Assembly (NCBI GenBank): GCA_017883495.1
Contig: JADGNL010000234.1
Coordinates: 1-8,371 of the forward strand
DNA length: 8,371 nucleotides
Direction of reading: 5' to 3'
Source: Methanomicrobiales archaeon
Lineage (GTDB): Archaea > Halobacteriota > Methanomicrobia > Methanomicrobiales > Methanospirillaceae
Part shown: positions 7,069 through 8,371 of the stretch, piece after piece
How the letters are laid out: each line of letters starts with the position of its first letter
Numbering within the stretch: the first letter of the stretch is position 1
Program-made: the position numbers and the translations under genes
The notes under the pieces: generated by a model
Seen by the model: only the letters and a program-made list of their open reading frames with translations
Databases searched by the model: none
What the model was told of the DNA's origin: nothing

Positions 7069-8134
7069 GGCAGACCTCGCGGAGCCGGGCGACGAGTCTG
7101 ACCATGGAGACGAGATCCTCCCTGTTGTGGGCGAGAATCGGCACGAGCGGTCCCGGATTGCCCGACCGGTGGTAGGCGGTGTAGAATTCGGGAACCATCG
7201 CCGACGGCAGGTCGTCGGTCCGTTCGCGGCCGAGCACTCCGGCCTCGACCGTGCAGAGCCGGCAGTCGGGGAGCCGATCCCGCCATAGCCGGCGGGCGAT
7301 GGGCAGGAGGTCGAGGTGATGGGCCGGGACGGCGTGGTCGAGGCCGTAGTATGCGGCTCGCTCGGCGAGATACGGGACGTCGAAGGAGCGGCCGTTGAAG
7401 CTGACCAGGAGCCCGGCGTCGCCGAGCGCCGCAAGAGCGGCCGCGAGCGCGCCTCGCTCGTGGGCGGGGTCGCGGACCAGGTGCTGCTCGACCTCGATCC
7501 GTCCGTTCCGGAGACGGGCGATGCCGAAGAGGATCACCGGCCGCGAGAAGAGCCCGAGGGTCTCGAGGTCGAAGTAGACGTGTTCGGCCTCGTCGTGGAG
7601 CTCGGTCGCGAGAAAGAAGTCGGGATGGGAGCGCCCGCGGCGGTCGGCGCAGAACCGCGCGATCCGTGACGGGTCGCCGGAGTCGAGGGCGTCGAGCGCC
7701 CACTGCGCGGCCGGCGCGAGGCGGCGGTGCCAGACGAGGTCGTCGATCGCGGCGTACCCCCGCCGGGCGAGGCGGGACTCCAGGGCCGGGCCGACCCCGT
7801 GAACGAGACGGAGATCCCGGCGCAGCAGCCGGAGGGCCGCCTCCGGGCGCGGCGCAGGACCGGGCGCCGGTTCGGACGAGGAGACTACCCAGGACTCCCC
7901 GAGCGGTCCGTCGGTCCACGCTCCCTCGACGGCCTCGTCTATGGAGATGCCGTCGTACTCGGCGAGCAGGTCGGCAAGGAGGGCCCGGGCACGGCCGTAC
8001 TCGCTCGAGAAGACGTGGCGATCGACGAAGCTCGCCCGGAAGAGGTTGTCGTTCCTGACAACGGTGTACTCCCGGTTCGCGTCGATCGCCTCCCTGAGCC
8101 GCGAAGCGACCCCCCCGAGCGGTACACCCACCAT
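7058..8134 (-). CDS. mrfB: MrfB/YprB-like DEDDh 3'-5' exonuclease (RNase H-like fold) with helix-hairpin-helix
   Basis: The product has 358 residues. A helix-hairpin-helix-like stretch, LVHGVGPALESRLARRGY, lies at 110-127. The C-terminal half is a DEDDh exonuclease of the RNase_H_2/YprB type. Its likely metal-binding and catalytic residues are D189 and E191 (YFDLET), D252 (FNGRSFDVPYL), and H336 with D340 (AHNREDLVSM). The segment HHLDLLPIARRLW at 272-284 and TVE...LG at 295-302 are also typical of this family. The B. subtilis homologue has a C-terminal TPR extension, but this protein ends 18 residues after the last catalytic Asp. It lies directly upstream of the MrfA-like helicase and overlaps it by 11 bases, which reproduces the bacterial mrfAB pairing with the order reversed. 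The start at 8134 is the first ATG. The adjacent GTG at 8131 is an alternative, and there is no clear Shine-Dalgarno sequence. Confidence 0.9.
   Translation of the reverse strand: MVGVPLGGVASRLREAIDANREYTVVRNDNLFRASFVDRHVFSSEYGRARALLADLLAEYDGISIDEAVEGAWTDGPLGESWVVSSSEPAPGPAPRPEAALRLLRRDLRLVHGVGPALESRLARRGYAAIDDLVWHRRLAPAAQWALDALDSGDPSRIARFCADRRGRSHPDFFLATELHDEAEHVYFDLETLGLFSRPVILFGIARLRNGRIEVEQHLVRDPAHERGALAAALAALGDAGLLVSFNGRSFDVPYLAERAAYYGLDHAVPAHHLDLLPIARRLWRDRLPDCRLCTVEAGVLGRERTDDLPSAMVPEFYTAYHRSGNPGPLVPILAHNREDLVSMVRLVARLREVCHDG
7074..7078 (-). promoter_or_regulatory. Shine-Dalgarno site fixing the helicase start
   Basis: On the minus strand GAGGT is followed by CTGCC and then the ATG at 7068, a normal spacing. 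It lies inside the last codons of the exonuclease gene. It supports both the chosen helicase start and translational coupling of the two genes. Confidence 0.6.
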
Positions 8135-8161
8135 CGATACTGAGGAGTGTCTTTGGCCGGG

Positions 8162-8182
8162 TGCTATTCAATCTTCAGATTG
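8162..8182 (-). promoter_or_regulatory. Possible promoter and operator of the mrfB-mrfA-DP2 cluster
   Basis: On the minus strand ATTGAATA (about 8172-8165) is a weak TATA-like element. It would place the transcription start near 8143, about 9 bases before the ATG at 8134. It overlaps an inverted repeat, CAATCT-TC-AGATTG, at 8169-8182 with 6-bp perfect arms. This could be a binding site for a dimeric regulator covering the promoter. The match to a TATA consensus is imperfect and the repeat is short, so this is tentative. Confidence 0.35.
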
Positions 8183-8225
8183 CGGTGTGAAAGTGAACGG
8201 AGCCCCACGCGCCCCACAGTGGACC

Positions 8226-8235
8226 GTACATTTTT
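8226..8235 (+). promoter_or_regulatory. Possible TATA element of the nucleotide-sugar dehydrogenase gene
   Basis: GTACATTTTT is the only AT-rich run upstream of the plus-strand gene in the divergent intergenic region 8135-8249. A start about 25 bases downstream would fall near 8255. That would fit a near-leaderless message using the in-frame ATG at 8262 rather than the one at 8250. The element does not match a canonical TATA box well. Confidence 0.25.
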
Positions 8236-8249
8236 GTCTCATCCGACCA

Positions 8250-8371
8250 ATGGATTCTGCGATGTCATCACCCCTTGCAACCCTGCTCGAGGAGCGCGGC
8301 CCGATTCGCACCGTCGGCGTGGTCGGAATGGGCTACGTCGGGATCCCGGCGGCTGTCCTCTTCGCGCACGC
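8250..8371 (+). CDS. Nucleotide-sugar dehydrogenase, UDP-ManNAc/UDP-glucose dehydrogenase family (3' partial)
   Basis: Only the first 40 codons are in the window. They read MDSAMSSPLATLLEERGP and then VGVVGMGYVGIPAAVLFAH. The glycine-rich loop GMGYVG at residues 26-31 within a beta-alpha-beta start is the NAD-binding signature of the UDP-glucose/GDP-mannose dehydrogenase family. The VGIP variant is common in archaeal WecC-like UDP-N-acetyl-D-mannosamine dehydrogenases. These enzymes oxidise a sugar nucleotide to its uronic acid for surface glycans or N-glycans. The in-frame ATG at 8262 is a possible alternative start. The gene is transcribed away from the exonuclease gene and is probably the start of a separate surface-polysaccharide operon. 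The exact substrate cannot be decided from this fragment. Confidence 0.85.
   Translation, partial: MDSAMSSPLATLLEERGPIRTVGVVGMGYVGIPAAVLFAH

Noticed and set aside
7069..7434. N-terminal extension of the helicase
   Set aside because: It lies inside the exonuclease coding region in another frame and is Ser/Arg/Pro/Thr-rich. The ATG at 7068 has a Shine-Dalgarno sequence and the overlap typical of coupled genes.
1..8371. Search by eye for CRISPR repeats, insertion sequences, integrase sites or further inteins
   Set aside because: No spaced direct repeats, terminal inverted repeats, transposase motifs or second splicing-block set were seen.

Overview
The window looks like chromosomal DNA of a GC-rich euryarchaeon, most likely a methanogen of the Methanomicrobiales (Methanoculleus-like). 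The direct evidence is a gene for the large subunit of DNA polymerase D, an enzyme found only in archaea. It also has archaeal TATA boxes at the right distance from a tRNA and from a small gene, and a tRNA with no encoded CCA. The order-level placement is an inference from the overall look of the polymerase sequence, not from a search.

Layout from left to right. Bases 1-431 (+) hold the 3' part of a GNAT acetyltransferase of the diamine/thialysine N-acetyltransferase type. Bases 432-547 are intergenic and carry a strong TATA box. A very small gene at 548-691 (+) encodes a 47-residue, fully hydrophilic, probably disordered protein. Two back-to-back hairpins (701-744) follow it and lie between it and a tRNA-Leu(CAA) gene (804-886, -), which has its own TATA box at 912-919.

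The rest of the minus strand is one compact gene cluster, transcribed from about 8134 down to 932. It begins with an MrfB/YprB-like DEDDh exonuclease (7058-8134) and continues with an MrfA/YprA-like SF2 helicase (4813-7068). It ends with the PolD large subunit DP2 (932-4789). The exonuclease and helicase genes overlap by 11 bases, and the helicase stop is 23 bases from the DP2 start. DP2 is interrupted by a 166-residue mini-intein (1685-2182) placed directly before the polymerase catalytic motif. At the right edge, after a 115-base divergent intergenic region, a nucleotide-sugar dehydrogenase gene starts on the plus strand and runs off the window.

How the genes work together. In Bacillus subtilis the MrfA helicase and MrfB nuclease form a pair that repairs mitomycin C damage. 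Here the same pair sits upstream of, and probably co-transcribed with, the catalytic subunit of the archaeal replicative polymerase. This suggests a lesion-excision and gap-filling unit, which is an inference from gene order. The acetyltransferase, the small disordered protein and the sugar-nucleotide dehydrogenase appear unrelated to this cluster. I saw no insertion sequences, CRISPR repeats or phage genes.
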